From NCBI RefSeq assembly GCF_000016985.1, contig NC_009633.1, forward strand, positions 620,001 through 684,000: a stretch of 64,000 nt of DNA, given 5' to 3'. This DNA is from Alkaliphilus metalliredigens QYMF (lineage in GTDB: Bacteria; Bacillota; Clostridia; Peptostreptococcales; Natronincolaceae). A program made the translations under genes and the position numbers. Below the pieces are notes generated by a model. That model was not told the DNA's origin and made no database searches. It was given only the letters and a program-made list of their open reading frames with translations. Positions 37,024-45,773 of the stretch are shown here, piece by piece. Each line of letters begins with the position of its first letter. Position 1 is the stretch's first letter.

Positions 37024-37146
37024 GTGAAATTTACTAGCATTGCAATGAGTTGGTTAGCAGCTGTTGTACTTGTATTTGCTGAAGTTGGTGGTAGTATCAA
37101 TTGTATTGGATTCTTGTATCAACCGAAGTACCCTGGAAAGAAATAG
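37024..37146 (+). CDS. agrD: AgrD-like cyclic lactone autoinducer precursor
   Basis: 40 residues, too short for routine gene calls, but with a GAGGAGGTGA ribosome site and GTG start. The N-terminus is an amphipathic helix (SIAMSWLAAVVLVFAEVGG), the middle is SINCIGFLY and the tail QPKYPGKK matches the charged EPKLP-type tail of AgrD. Aligning that tail with staphylococcal AgrD puts the ring at CIGFL, closed between Cys and Leu; this is inference. It sits directly behind agrB, as expected. A tail-only copy lies at 43491-43565. Confidence 0.82.
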   Translation: MKFTSIAMSWLAAVVLVFAEVGGSINCIGFLYQPKYPGKK

Positions 37147-37303
37147 TGAACTTTAAAAGAATAAAAGGATTATTACCGAGTTTCGATGTGAGTTTTAATT
37201 AAATAATACGGAAATAGGGAAAAAATGGAGTGTGGGTAAATTTTTATCTGAGAAGACAACTAAACTAACTAAATTAAAAAAATACTTTAAGGAGAGTGTA
37301 TTT

Positions 37304-38134
37304 ATGAAAAAAACATTGAATTTCACATCAATATTAATAATTATGATAATGTTACTTACAACTATAGTGCCTTCTTTTGCATTAGAATCTAATGATTCAC
37401 CTTATGTTTATACAAGAGATGGTGTAGAACATACTGTGAAAGTTATTGTTGATAACAATAAAGAAAGAGTTGTTGAAAGAACAGATTCTGATGGTAACAC
37501 TTTTATAACAACATATGATAAAATTAATAATATGATAATAAGAGAAGAAAAAGCAAATGGGTTGAATGCCCAATCAGTAAGCGAGCCTGTTATAATGGAC
37601 TTAAACGTATATAATAGTAATCATACGGTTAGTCCCAGACACATTGAAGATGATGTTGAAGTGATTTATAGAGGCACGATTTTTAAAGATCATTATTACA
37701 GAAGAAGAGATATAGTTACGTCTGTATCTCATTCAGTATGGTATAATCTAACTATTGATGATGACTCTATAGCCACACCTGCTTTAAATCCAAGTAATTC
37801 ATCCGATGCAACTACCATTAGAAGAGCTACATATTTTCGAGATGACATTGAAATGCTTGATAGTCGTGGGAGTAGTTTCGCTGGAGGTATCGTTGTGGAA
37901 GTATTAACTATGGATTTGTCTACTGCGAAATCTTTTGTTGTTGGAACATCCCTAAGTCTCTCAAATTCCTATCAAAGCACTCGTTCAGGTGATTATGAGG
38001 ATGCAGTTTTTGACGCATTATACGCTTTTACAAACGTAATTTTTCCATTTTCTATTATTATTGATGGAGCTCTATCTTGTGCAGCTGCACAAAATGCAAA
38101 AAATTCTTTTAATTTAATTAAACAATCCCTATAG
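37304..38134 (+). CDS. Exported protein downstream of agrD (possible large bacteriocin)
   Basis: About 276 residues. A clear signal peptide (KKTLNFTSILIIMIMLLTTIVPSFA) ends at Ala-Leu-Glu near residue 27. The mature part begins with HTVKVIVDNNKERVVERTD and ITTYDKINN, which recalls the geobacillin-26 family of secreted bacteriocins, but I hold that loosely. A hydrophobic C-terminal stretch (VIFPFSIIIDGALSCAAAQNA) could insert in membranes. It lies 157 bases after agrD with its own AAGGAGAG site, so it is a probable output of the quorum system. No obvious immunity gene follows before the IS element. Confidence 0.6.
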   Translation: MKKTLNFTSILIIMIMLLTTIVPSFALESNDSPYVYTRDGVEHTVKVIVDNNKERVVERTDSDGNTFITTYDKINNMIIREEKANGLNAQSVSEPVIMDLNVYNSNHTVSPRHIEDDVEVIYRGTIFKDHYYRRRDIVTSVSHSVWYNLTIDDDSIATPALNPSNSSDATTIRRATYFRDDIEMLDSRGSSFAGGIVVEVLTMDLSTAKSFVVGTSLSLSNSYQSTRSGDYEDAVFDALYAFTNVIFPFSIIIDGALSCAAAQNAKNSFNLIKQSL

Positions 38135-38256
38135 CAGTTTGTACAAAAGAAGGGGAGTACCCAACCGATTGTTTACTTAATATGTGACACTTTTGCTTTG
38201 GATATTTATCATATTTATATTTGTTTGAAAGAACATGTATTTCTTTTGCACTTAAC

Positions 38257-38300
38257 AACTCCTTTAAATAGTAGAATTAAGTGCTATTTAAAGGAGTTTT
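38257..38300 (+). terminator. Terminator with an alternative overlapping stem
   Basis: AACTCCTTTAAATAG pairs with CTATTTAAAGGAGTT before TTT. GCACTTAA (38248-38255) and TTAAGTGC (38277-38284) form a competing stem that would break the terminator, an attenuator-like arrangement 26 bases before the IS end. Confidence 0.7.
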
Positions 38301-38890
38301 ATGTATATGTATAGCTATTTGTTACCTGCATTCCCGAGTGTGTCCTGAACAAAGTAAGACAAAGAAAGGAGGTTTAAAACGTCTGAAATGATGCTATCTA
38401 AAAGATGAAGGTCGGTCCTTCGAAATCGGTATGCAGATACGGGTTTCAAACTGCCCATAGGTGCTGTAGATTAATGTCTTCGGTATTGAGCGTTATGGGA
38501 AAAAGGCTGTATAAACAGTCAAGTGTGAACTGCGAAGCTGAACGAAAGTGAATAACCATTAAAGCATCGTTATCAGGAAAAATGCATGTCAAAACCAGTG
38601 TAGTCGGGAAATGCTGGGATAAGTCTGGAAGAAATCTGCTTACTGACCAGATGACAGCCGGTGCATAGGTTGCAGGAGCGTAGTTTAGGCTTTTAGATGG
38701 AACAGGAGAACCTGTTGACGGATGTTAAGAGAAGAATCCAAGCACAAGAAATGTTAGGATGCAAGTATCGAAGCCGTGAACAGGGGCGGATGAGTCCGTA
38801 GTAGTGAAGAAACGACGGTAATAGTCGTGGAGCAAAGGGACTCACTTAATCAATCCTAAAATGTAGGTCAACCACAGATGGGAGGAATCT

Positions 38891-40129
38891 ATGAAGAAGG
38901 AGAAACCCTTTCAAATTACAAAACGCGCAGTGTTTGAGGCATTTAAAAAAGTAGAAGCTAACAAAGGTGCTCCAGGCATTGATGAGGTAACACTCCAAGA
39001 ATATGAAAACAACTTGGAAGATAACCTCTATAAATTATGGAATAGCATGTCTTCAGGAAGTTACTTTCCGCAAGCTGTACGCGGTGTAGAAATTCCCAAG
39101 AAAAACGGAGGAGTTAGAGTCTTAGGTGTTCCAAGTATTGACGATCGTATCGCACAAAATGTTATGGTCTCGGAGCTAAATCCCAAAGTAGAACCCATTT
39201 TTTATGAGGATTCATATGGGTATAGAGAGAATAAAAGTGCTATAGATGCTATCGAAGTGACGAGAAAACGGTGTTGGGAGTATGACTGGTTAATTGAGTT
39301 TGACATCGTGGGTCTATTCGACAACATTAATCACGACCTTCTCATGAAAGCAGTGAAGCAACATACAAATGAGAAGTGGGTTATCCTATATATTGAAAGA
39401 ACACTAAAAGTGCCGATGGTTATGTCAGATGGAATACACGTCGAAAGAACAAAAGGAACCCCCCAAGGTGGAGTAATCAGCGCAGTGCTTGCAAATCTCT
39501 TTATGCACTATGCTTTTGACCACTGGATGACACGAAAACACTCAAATAACCCTTGGGTACGTTACGCAGATGATGGATTAATACACAGTCATAGTTTAAA
39601 AGAAGCAGAAGTACTCTTGCTTAAACTAGGAGAGCGATTTAAAGATTGCCACCTAGAAATCCATCCAAATAAAACCAAGATTATTTACTGCAAAGATGAC
39701 AACAGGAAACAAAACCATATCCACACCAACTTTGATTTTCTAGGATATACATTCAGAGCTCGTACGGTGAAAACAAAGAAGGGAAATTATTTCACAGGAT
39801 TCACCCCGGCAGTTAGCAAAATTGCCATAAAGAGCTTCATGGATAAAATTAAGAAACTAAGAAAGAATTCCTATCTGTCTTTAACCGAATTAGCAGAGAA
39901 AATGAACCCTATTATTCGAGGTTGGGCTAACTATTTCGATAAATTTACAGCAAGTAAAGTTCATGCAATTCTATCGTGTGTCAATTTGAGTCTTGCCAGA
40001 TGGATGATGAAGAAGTCTAAACGCTATAAAAATAAATTTATGGCAGCTTTAAGGAGATTAAGCTCTATTGCAGAAGAAACACCATCACTGTTTGTCCACT
40101 GGAAGATGGGCATATGTCCCAAGAACTGA
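38891..40129 (+). CDS. ltrA: Group II intron reverse transcriptase/maturase
   Basis: 412 residues. Reverse transcriptase blocks are plain: GAPGIDEVT, VRVLGVPSIDDRIAQN, GTPQGGVISAVLANLF and the catalytic WVRYADDGLI near residue 224. The X/maturase domain has NPIIRGWANYF. The protein ends soon after it, so no HNH endonuclease domain is present; such introns move by using replication-fork primers or single-stranded targets. The frame looks intact and the ribosome site is GGGAGG. It would splice the intron RNA and insert it at new sites. Confidence 0.93.
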   Translation: MKKEKPFQITKRAVFEAFKKVEANKGAPGIDEVTLQEYENNLEDNLYKLWNSMSSGSYFPQAVRGVEIPKKNGGVRVLGVPSIDDRIAQNVMVSELNPKVEPIFYEDSYGYRENKSAIDAIEVTRKRCWEYDWLIEFDIVGLFDNINHDLLMKAVKQHTNEKWVILYIERTLKVPMVMSDGIHVERTKGTPQGGVISAVLANLFMHYAFDHWMTRKHSNNPWVRYADDGLIHSHSLKEAEVLLLKLGERFKDCHLEIHPNKTKIIYCKDDNRKQNHIHTNFDFLGYTFRARTVKTKKGNYFTGFTPAVSKIAIKSFMDKIKKLRKNSYLSLTELAEKMNPIIRGWANYFDKFTASKVHAILSCVNLSLARWMMKKSKRYKNKFMAALRRLSSIAEETPSLFVHWKMGICPKN

Positions 40130-40136
40130 TTAAGAA

Positions 40137-40171
40137 GAGCCGGATGAAGGGAGACTTTCAAGTCCAGGTTC
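40137..40171 (+). ncRNA. Group II intron domain V
   Basis: GAGCCGGATGAAGGGAGACT... to ...GTCCAGGTTC is the 34-35-nt catalytic hairpin of group II introns, eight bases after the reverse transcriptase stop. Domain VI follows to 40212. Confidence 0.8.
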
Positions 40172-40215
40172 TGTGAGAGACTCGGGGGGGCAGTTCCCTG
40201 GGTCTACTCGACAAT

Positions 40216-41823
40216 TTATAACGAGGGTGGTTCCACCTCCAGGGCTTCATAGAGCTTTTTCTGTTTATCAGTGACCTCGCCTAGTATCCGACCATGTCCA
40301 GGCGCCTCAAATGACTCAATCACATCGAGTTCATCCAATAATCCTTGCAGCGTCCACTTATCAAAAAGATCTGCATCTTGCATCCTCTTTTTCACATAGG
40401 ATAAGTAGATGAGTGCAATAAATTCAATAAAAAGCTTGCCGTTCAAGCATAATTCAGAAGAAACCTGCATTCTCCTGAAATTCAATCGCTCTTTAAGGTT
40501 GCCGAAACCTTTTTCGACGATATCCTTGCTTCTATAGACAGATAATGCCTCAAAGGGTTTATTGACCTCATTAGATAGCAATGCAAAATACCCATAGTTC
40601 TTAGCAGCTTCGCTCATAGCTTCTTCATTCGGAACAATCTTGCGCCCACGCTTAGGTGTTTCTGTAACGGTGAAATACTTGTCATAGTCTTTTAATCGAT
40701 AATCCTTACGCGAATTATCTTTCAAGTCATTGTAAAGGCTCGTCAGGTAGTCATTCATATCCGCTTGGTCTTTTGCTACTTTTTCAGGATTATAGAACAG
40801 CAACAGATAAGCACGACGTGTCTCTTTAATTGTGTCCCCTTTATAGGGACGTTCCTGCTCGTAGTCCCAATCGATGGTGCGGCATATGCCATAAGTGGCG
40901 AATTGAGTTTCGAAATTGGACCAAAGCTTCAGGTTGGCGCGTTTTTCTTCCATAACGCTTTTGACATAATTCAGCCCAAGCTTGATACCAATCAGAAACT
41001 TCTGATGATTCTTATACAGCATATCGATGTTTTTCTTGCTGTAGAAGCCACGGTCTAAAACGACACGAACCTTTTTGTAACCCATGACATCGAACTCTGT
41101 CATTAATTGCTTGACTGTTTTGACATCCGTGATATTGCCTGCAAGCTTTCTGTAGTAGAATGGCAATCCTGATTCTTCACCAAATAGCAGGGCTAGGTTG
41201 ATTTGCGGCAATCGGTCATGTTCTTTGTTGCGGCCTTTCTTTACTTGACTAAGTGTTTCTGAATAACTGGATATGGAAGTAATATCAAAAGCCCAGTATT
41301 CCTTTTCAATGCGCCTTTTACCTTGTTTTTCAAAGAAACGCATCCTGCTTTCTTCGTCAATGGATTGGAACAACTCACTGCTTCGCTGAGATGGGATATC
41401 TTCTCCATAAGGGTGTATATGTAGCTTCTGCCAATGAGGGAAACGGCTCAAAGCATTGCTTTCTTCCAGTATCAAATAATAGGCGATGGATAAGATTTTC
41501 TTATAGTCTTCAGGAAAGCAGGCTTTGAGATCGGCAGTAATTCCAACTGTCTTTCCGATCTGGTCAAACAGATAAGTGGCACCAAAGAAGCAACGCTGAT
41601 AGTTTGTGATTGCAACCGGTCCTGGCTTAGCAGGAGCTAGCTCTTCTTGCTGCTCCTTCTTCTGATAATTACGAGTAGATACTATATTTCCAGTCACTGG
41701 ATCAATTTTTCCCAGAAGCTTTCGTCTTGCTCTGGACTGCTGCTTTTCCTTATCCCAATAGGATTCATTTTGATAAGCATAGGTGATACCAGTTTTCTTA
41801 TTTATTTGATAAACGATACCCAT
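40216..41823 (-). CDS. IS1634-family (IS4-like) transposase
   Basis: 535 residues. It begins MGIVYQINKKTGITYAYQ with a DKEKQQSRARRKLLGKID basic segment. DDE-type landmarks are WAFDITSIS (first Asp), VVLDRGFYS (second Asp) and, after a long insertion, the IVEKGFGNLKERLNFRR glutamate motif. The frame is intact, so the transposase may still be made; the intron lies beyond its 3' end. Only four bases separate its stop codon from the intron's end. Confidence 0.9.
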   Translation of the reverse strand: MGIVYQINKKTGITYAYQNESYWDKEKQQSRARRKLLGKIDPVTGNIVSTRNYQKKEQQEELAPAKPGPVAITNYQRCFFGATYLFDQIGKTVGITADLKACFPEDYKKILSIAYYLILEESNALSRFPHWQKLHIHPYGEDIPSQRSSELFQSIDEESRMRFFEKQGKRRIEKEYWAFDITSISSYSETLSQVKKGRNKEHDRLPQINLALLFGEESGLPFYYRKLAGNITDVKTVKQLMTEFDVMGYKKVRVVLDRGFYSKKNIDMLYKNHQKFLIGIKLGLNYVKSVMEEKRANLKLWSNFETQFATYGICRTIDWDYEQERPYKGDTIKETRRAYLLLFYNPEKVAKDQADMNDYLTSLYNDLKDNSRKDYRLKDYDKYFTVTETPKRGRKIVPNEEAMSEAAKNYGYFALLSNEVNKPFEALSVYRSKDIVEKGFGNLKERLNFRRMQVSSELCLNGKLFIEFIALIYLSYVKKRMQDADLFDKWTLQGLLDELDVIESFEAPGHGRILGEVTDKQKKLYEALEVEPPSL

Positions 41824-42076
41824 AAATTCACCACCCCTCGTTATACATTACAATGTATAACGAGGTAAAAGTCAATAAAAATAAGACTTAAACAATTGAT
41901 TTTACTGGGTTTATAACGAATTTACTCGTTACACTTTTCGGGAATTCAGGTTGTTAGTCAGTGAGTGTATTTTCTATAAATAATGAAATGTTATACTTTC
42001 ACCTCAAAATATAAAAGGTTAATCAAACTTATTTAATATATGATGATTCATGATTGTACCGAGGAGGGAAATTTAG

Positions 42077-42412
42077 ATGAAAAAATTTACACTTTCAGAA
42101 TTTCTCATTATATTCTTCCTTATTATAATGGTACCTAAGGGAGGACTATCTTTAATTGGCCTTAACGGAATCATTGCACTAATAATAGGTATATTCTTGA
42201 GTCTTGCTAACCGAATACCGAAACTATCAAATAAAGTTAAAGGAGTTGCTATTTCTGATATTGTTACTTTTCTCTTGATTATTCTTTGGTTTATTACGTT
42301 TGAGGATGAACAGGCGACAGGACTTACCTACAAAGCGGCAGGAATACTTCTGGTATGGATAGTAAGTTTCTTGACAAGGGTCGTAAAAAAAGAAAATAAT
42401 GAGCCGAAATAA
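42077..42412 (+). CDS. Small membrane protein of unknown function
   Basis: 111 residues with three or four membrane helices (FLIIFFLIIMVPKGG, LNGIIALIIGIFLSLA, DIVTFLLIILWFITF, AAGILLVWIVSFL). The start has GAGGAGGG. I do not recognise the family. The first 46 codons and the upstream bases are repeated at 45600-45772 with a frameshift, where the copy is cut off by a mini transposon. It lies among agr and exported-protein fragments, so an immunity or holin-like role is conceivable, but nothing proves it. Confidence 0.6.
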   Translation: MKKFTLSEFLIIFFLIIMVPKGGLSLIGLNGIIALIIGIFLSLANRIPKLSNKVKGVAISDIVTFLLIILWFITFEDEQATGLTYKAAGILLVWIVSFLTRVVKKENNEPK

Positions 42413-42510
42413 ATTTATATAGAAGAATGAAAGGCTCTTTTTAAAATCTCAGACAAGAGAACAAGAGGAACCTTGAAAAACCTGTAGCAATGAGAACCTT
42501 CCCCGTTGGC

Positions 42511-42654
42511 AATGCCAGTTTTAGTGATGATGGATTCGTTTTAGTACAGGAAGAAAATGGATTGGGAATCATCGATTTGCAGGAAAAATACGTTATTCCT
42601 CCAACCATAGAAGGTATCCTCCTAGACGGTTATGTTGTTGATGTCTATTATTAG
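42511..42654 (+). pseudogene. Fragment of a WG-repeat-like protein
   Basis: A 47-codon open stretch without a start reads GFVLVQEENGLGIID followed by LQEKYVIPPTIEGI, the style of WG-repeat proteins, and ends at TAG. The bases before it (CAATGAGAACCTTCCCCGTTGGC reversed sense of the REP core) mark the breakpoint. Only the C-terminal end of the gene survives. Confidence 0.45.
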
Positions 42655-42777
42655 TCCCATCTTTTAACCTAGAAGATGGGTTTTCACAGCATTAGAATGT
42701 ACAAAACAGCGCGCTCTGACGTCACTCTGATTCTCTTGAAGTAAAATAATGATTATGGTTAAATTGGAGGTGCTATA

Positions 42778-43101
42778 GTGTGGAGAGGCATGTTGATACT
42801 AGGAGGATTTATTGCAGTAGTAGAAACATATGAGTACATAAAAAAGCAACGAGTAGAAAAGAATGCTATCTATTTAAACTTACGAGGGAAGTTTATAGAA
42901 TGGGAAGTAATCAATAGGCCCTATACAGTATATTATAGACATGTCTGCAATGTTAGAAATTTGTATATACTAGTTTATTACATTGAGAATAGTCATGGTG
43001 AAATTTTTAGAGTTAATATGGCACAATCAGAGTATTATAACGGAGTTGATCGCACTCAAGATTTAAATAAGGGTGACAAAGTACATATAAAGTACATATA
43101 A
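42778..43101 (+). CDS. Hypothetical protein with N-terminal membrane anchor
   Basis: 107 residues. GTG start behind GGAGGTG. A short hydrophobic segment (MLILGGFIAVVETY) is followed by a soluble domain of beta character (NAIYLNLRGKFIEWEVI; LYILVYYIENSHGEIFRVN) that ends in GDKVHIKYI. I do not recognise it. The neighbours are truncated genes and RAYT fragments, so it may be a passenger gene of the accessory region. Confidence 0.55.
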   Translation: MWRGMLILGGFIAVVETYEYIKKQRVEKNAIYLNLRGKFIEWEVINRPYTVYYRHVCNVRNLYILVYYIENSHGEIFRVNMAQSEYYNGVDRTQDLNKGDKVHIKYI

Positions 43102-43178
43102 AATTAAAAAAATACCCTGATGAAAGTTTATATATTTTTATGGAAAATATATGAACTATTTTAAATAAAAGTTAAAGA

Positions 43179-43230
43179 AGTCAAAGGGACGCTGAAGTCA
43201 AAGGGACGCTTTGACTGACACCTATATTTG
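43179..43230. repeat. AAAGGGACGCTTTGAC palindromic repeats
   Basis: AGTCAAAGGGACGCT occurs twice in tandem; the second forms the palindrome GTCAAAGGGACGCTTTGAC followed by TGACACC. It precedes a RAYT fragment and fits the pattern of REP-type palindromes that accompany such transposases. Confidence 0.6.
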
Positions 43231-43260
43231 ATAATGATAATATAATCATGGGTGATGAAA

Positions 43261-43474
43261 ATGCCAAGAAATGCTAGAGAAAAAAGTCAAACAGGAATGA
43301 ATCATGTAATGATGCGGGGGATAGATAAAAGGAATATTTTTGTCGCAGAGGATAATTATGATAAATTCTTGCATCTTATAGAGAAGGAAACAAGAGACCG
43401 GCGCCAGTATTAGCCAACTTGAGAGGATATTGAGTATTGGTAGGAGTCTTATTCAAAAAGTTATGGACAGTGGG
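43261..43474 (+). pseudogene. RAYT (REP-associated transposase) remnant
   Basis: ATG 43261 opens a 50-codon frame (MPRNAREKSQTGMNHVMMRG, then DKRNIFVAEDNYDKFLHLIE), the N-terminus of REP-associated Y1-type transposases, ending at TAG 43411-43413. One base out of frame it continues as ISQLERILSIGRSLIQKVMD, the C-terminal helix-turn-helix of the same family. About 150 central codons, with the catalytic HxH and Tyr, are deleted. It is a different RAYT from the one at 48.4 kb. Confidence 0.7.
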
Positions 43475-43490
43475 GACGGTTCTCGTTGGC
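43470..43490. repeat. GGGGACGGTTCTCGTTGGC repeat at the agrD breakpoint
   Basis: The same 19-base core is found at 45777, 48364 and, inverted, at 46025 and 49187. Here it joins the RAYT remnant directly to the agrD fragment, in which the first recognisable agrD codon is the next base. Confidence 0.75.
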
Positions 43491-43565
43491 GTATTTGCTG
43501 AAGTTGGTGGTAGTATCAATTGTATTGGTTTCTTGTATCAACCTAAGTATCCTGGAAAGAAATAG
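43491..43565 (+). pseudogene. agrD: Second agrD copy, C-terminal fragment
   Basis: 24 codons plus stop, identical at protein level to the last 24 residues of the intact AgrD (VFAEVGGSINCIGFLYQPKY plus PGKK) with a few silent differences. The amphipathic leader and start codon are gone, so it cannot be processed normally. It lies 33 bases before another exported protein gene, repeating the agrD-exoprotein order seen at 37 kb. Confidence 0.85.
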
Positions 43566-43598
43566 TGAACTAAAAAACTATTTGAGAGGGGTAATGAA

Positions 43599-44483
43599 AT
43601 GAAAAAAATAATATCATTAGTATTAGTATTTTGTATGTCCTTTGTTTTTACAGTTTCAGCACAGAGCAATTTTAACCACCTAGAGATAAACTCAGAAGTA
43701 CAGAAGTATATGAGTAATTTGAGTAAGGTTGAAAGAGATATGCTCGAAGAAAGATTACATAAACCAGGGCTTACAAATTTAAGTGAACTGTCAGTTGAAG
43801 AGCAGAAAATAGCAGATGAAAATGTAAAAGAACTTAATAACTTGCTTTGGGCAATGGTGCATGAAGGAAAACCAGTGTTAATTTATAGTACATCCAACGA
43901 TGATGTATATGTATCTGTTACAGATGGTCACGTAGAAGTAATATCATATGAAAAAGAAAATATAATGACCGTTAACGGTAGAGAAATAGCTTATGAACAA
44001 GAAGTTTCCTATCAGCAAGAAAAAGTGGTATCATTTAATGGCCAGGATGTCATATATGCAGAAGATGAATTAGAGCAAGACCTTGTAGGGGATGATATTA
44101 TTGCACCAATGTCAAGTTACGTAACGATTCCAAACCCTGGTGGGAGTTGGACATATATTACAACAAGAGTCGTAGACAATACATGGATGGAAAGCATTAT
44201 AGACATAGGTGCAGGTGCTTTAGTTACTTTTATATTAGCAAGGTTAGCAGGGCTTCTTCCTCCAGAAGCGGACTATGCAGGTGTATTTGCATCAACTATA
44301 CTTGCTTCGGGAATTGCTGCTCAAACAAACACTCTCAGATTCACTCAGCAAAAGTTCGAGCATCAAACACATTTTAAAACATATGCATATAATGAACGTG
44401 CATTAGGTCTTGATATGCAGGGTAACTATGTACCGGCAGGTGATTGGTTTGATAGGTATGTTGCATGGGCACCTAATTTATAA
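43599..44483 (+). CDS. Exported protein downstream of the agrD fragment
   Basis: 294 residues. Signal peptide KKIISLVLVFCMSFVFTVSA, cut before Gln-Ser-Asn. The mature N-terminal half is acidic and helical (EVQKYMSNLSKVERDMLEER) with short repeats (GREIAYEQEVSYQQEK; FNGQDVIYAEDE). A hydrophobic segment near residues 203-235 (DIGAGALVTFILARLAGLLP) is followed by ASTILASGIAAQ and a polar aromatic tail. I do not recognise the family. Position after agrD and the buried helix suggest a secreted membrane-active protein; this is inference. Confidence 0.6.
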   Translation: MKKIISLVLVFCMSFVFTVSAQSNFNHLEINSEVQKYMSNLSKVERDMLEERLHKPGLTNLSELSVEEQKIADENVKELNNLLWAMVHEGKPVLIYSTSNDDVYVSVTDGHVEVISYEKENIMTVNGREIAYEQEVSYQQEKVVSFNGQDVIYAEDELEQDLVGDDIIAPMSSYVTIPNPGGSWTYITTRVVDNTWMESIIDIGAGALVTFILARLAGLLPPEADYAGVFASTILASGIAAQTNTLRFTQQKFEHQTHFKTYAYNERALGLDMQGNYVPAGDWFDRYVAWAPNL

Positions 44484-44838
44484 ATCTGTCGTTCAAAATT
44501 TATTGTAGTGCTTTAAAGAACTTAAGATATTATATCCCTCATATTTGGATCAAGATACCATCATCCGACTATGGGGGAATTGTACTTCATCTTGTTAGCA
44601 TATCAATAAAAATTTTACTATGTATTACAATAAATAAGATAAAACTATGAAGTAACCTAAGTAAATAGAAGCCTATACAATTATTTTTTTAGAGATTGAT
44701 AGAAGGATATTCTTCATAGTTTTCAATCATACAGAGATGGTCAAGGGATATTGATCATTTAAAGTTTTGTAGGGATGATTTATATAAATGAACTTTAGAA
44801 AGAAAAATCAGTAAACATGGAAGAAAGGGAGATATTGA
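44484..44838. other. Gene-free AT-rich gap with a 12-bp inverted repeat
   Basis: No gene is seen. AAAACTATGAAG (44641-44652) and CTTCATAGTTTT (44712-44723) are exact complements 59 bases apart, which could be the ends of a small non-coding element or a weak hairpin. The last 30 bases hold the ribosome site of the next gene. Confidence 0.45.
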
Positions 44839-45570
44839 ATGGATAAAAAACGTTATTTTCTTGCTTTAATTATTACGATTACCCTATTTTTAACTTCTTG
44901 TAACAATGACGGCATCGATAGTATTAATATTTTTGAATTGCCTTGGGAATCCTTAACCTTAAAAAATTTTTTGCAAGTTCCAATAATTATTGCCATAATA
45001 CATATACCTCTAGGCCTACGGGTTATTTATAGAGAAATATTTTTTTCCCAATGGGCAGGAAAAAAAATAATGAAGGTGAAGCTAAAAAAAATCAATTATT
45101 CTCTTTGGATTGTATTGATAGCATTACTAGGATTGATAGGGTTTATCTATATTAGCGCTAATAATTATGTCCAATTTCTTATGGAGTCAAGTTTATCACA
45201 AGAAATCATAGAAGGAATGATTTTAATGAGGCTTTTGAGATACATTGCTGTACTGTATGTATTTTTGCAACTTGGACTTTTATTGGTCTTACGGCTTCTA
45301 CGACAACTAGAAATAAGAGAAAATGGAATTAATCATGGAATAGGGTTTATCCCTTGGGAAAACATAGTCTTAGCTGAATGGAAAGAAGCAGGCACTTTAG
45401 AGATACACTATTATTGGACCTCTAAACCTTTTTTACTGTTTTTCTGGAAAAAGAATAAAAAAGAGATACAAGAGAAAGCAAATTGTTGTTTGAAGATTAA
45501 TATTGAAGAGAAGGCAAGGATAAATCGGCACTTAGAAAGATTTATTCCAGATCGTATAATAGCTAGATAG
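44839..45570 (+). CDS. Hypothetical membrane protein
   Basis: 243 residues. An N-terminal hydrophobic segment ends in TLFLTSCNND, which resembles a lipoprotein signal but lacks the usual LxxC spacing certainty. Further membrane helices lie near residues 47-62, 92-111 and 131-155. The C-terminal part (IRENGINHGIGFIPWENIVLAEW) has the look of small stress or immunity membrane proteins with a DUF5673-like end. It follows the exported protein by 355 bases, so an immunity role is possible but unproven. Confidence 0.55.
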   Translation: MDKKRYFLALIITITLFLTSCNNDGIDSINIFELPWESLTLKNFLQVPIIIAIIHIPLGLRVIYREIFFSQWAGKKIMKVKLKKINYSLWIVLIALLGLIGFIYISANNYVQFLMESSLSQEIIEGMILMRLLRYIAVLYVFLQLGLLLVLRLLRQLEIRENGINHGIGFIPWENIVLAEWKEAGTLEIHYYWTSKPFLLFFWKKNKKEIQEKANCCLKINIEEKARINRHLERFIPDRIIAR

Positions 45571-45630
45571 GGTATATTAGTTGTTTTACTATATGATGAC
45601 TCATGATTGTATAGAGGAGAGTAATTTACA

Positions 45631-45772
45631 TGAAAAAATTTACACTTTCAGAATTTCTCATTATATTCTCATTATTATAATGGTACCTAAGGGAGGACTA
45701 TCTTTAATTGGCCTTAACGGAATCATTGCACTAATAATAGGTATATTCTTGAGTCTTGCTAATCGAATGCGT
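45631..45772 (+). pseudogene. Truncated copy of the small membrane protein gene at 42 kb
   Basis: From its ribosome site on, this repeats 42077-42216 almost base for base. One base is lost in the TTCTTCC run (frameshift at codon 13), and the copy ends at AATCGAATGC, where the mini RAYT element begins. Confidence 0.82.
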
Positions 45773-45773
45773 A

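Larger units (their letters stand above)
38338..40212 (+). mobile_element. Group II intron (ribozyme plus reverse transcriptase)
   Basis: The 5' end GTGTG fits the GUGYG rule and the 3' end, ...CTACTCGAC, ends in AY. The 550 bases before the reverse transcriptase gene are GC-richer and structured, as domains I-III should be. The protein gene lies in domain IV; domains V and VI follow it. The intron has entered the IS six to twelve bases inside its left terminal repeat, in the opposite orientation to the transposase. Boundaries are to within a base or two. Confidence 0.8.
38326..41949 (-). mobile_element. IS1634-type insertion sequence split by a group II intron
   Basis: The ends are inverted: CTGCATTCCCGA at 38326-38337 and TCGGGAATTCAG at 41938-41949 (one mismatch). 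Removing the 1875-base intron leaves about 1.75 kb, a normal size for this family. A second shared end motif, TATAACGAG, lies just inside both ends (40219; also repeated near 41838 and 41866). No clear target duplication is visible next to the ends. Confidence 0.7.

Noticed and set aside
38135-38337. CRISPR or phage attachment site beside the intron/IS
   Set aside because: No repeat-spacer pattern or att-like direct repeats; the features there are a terminator and the IS end.
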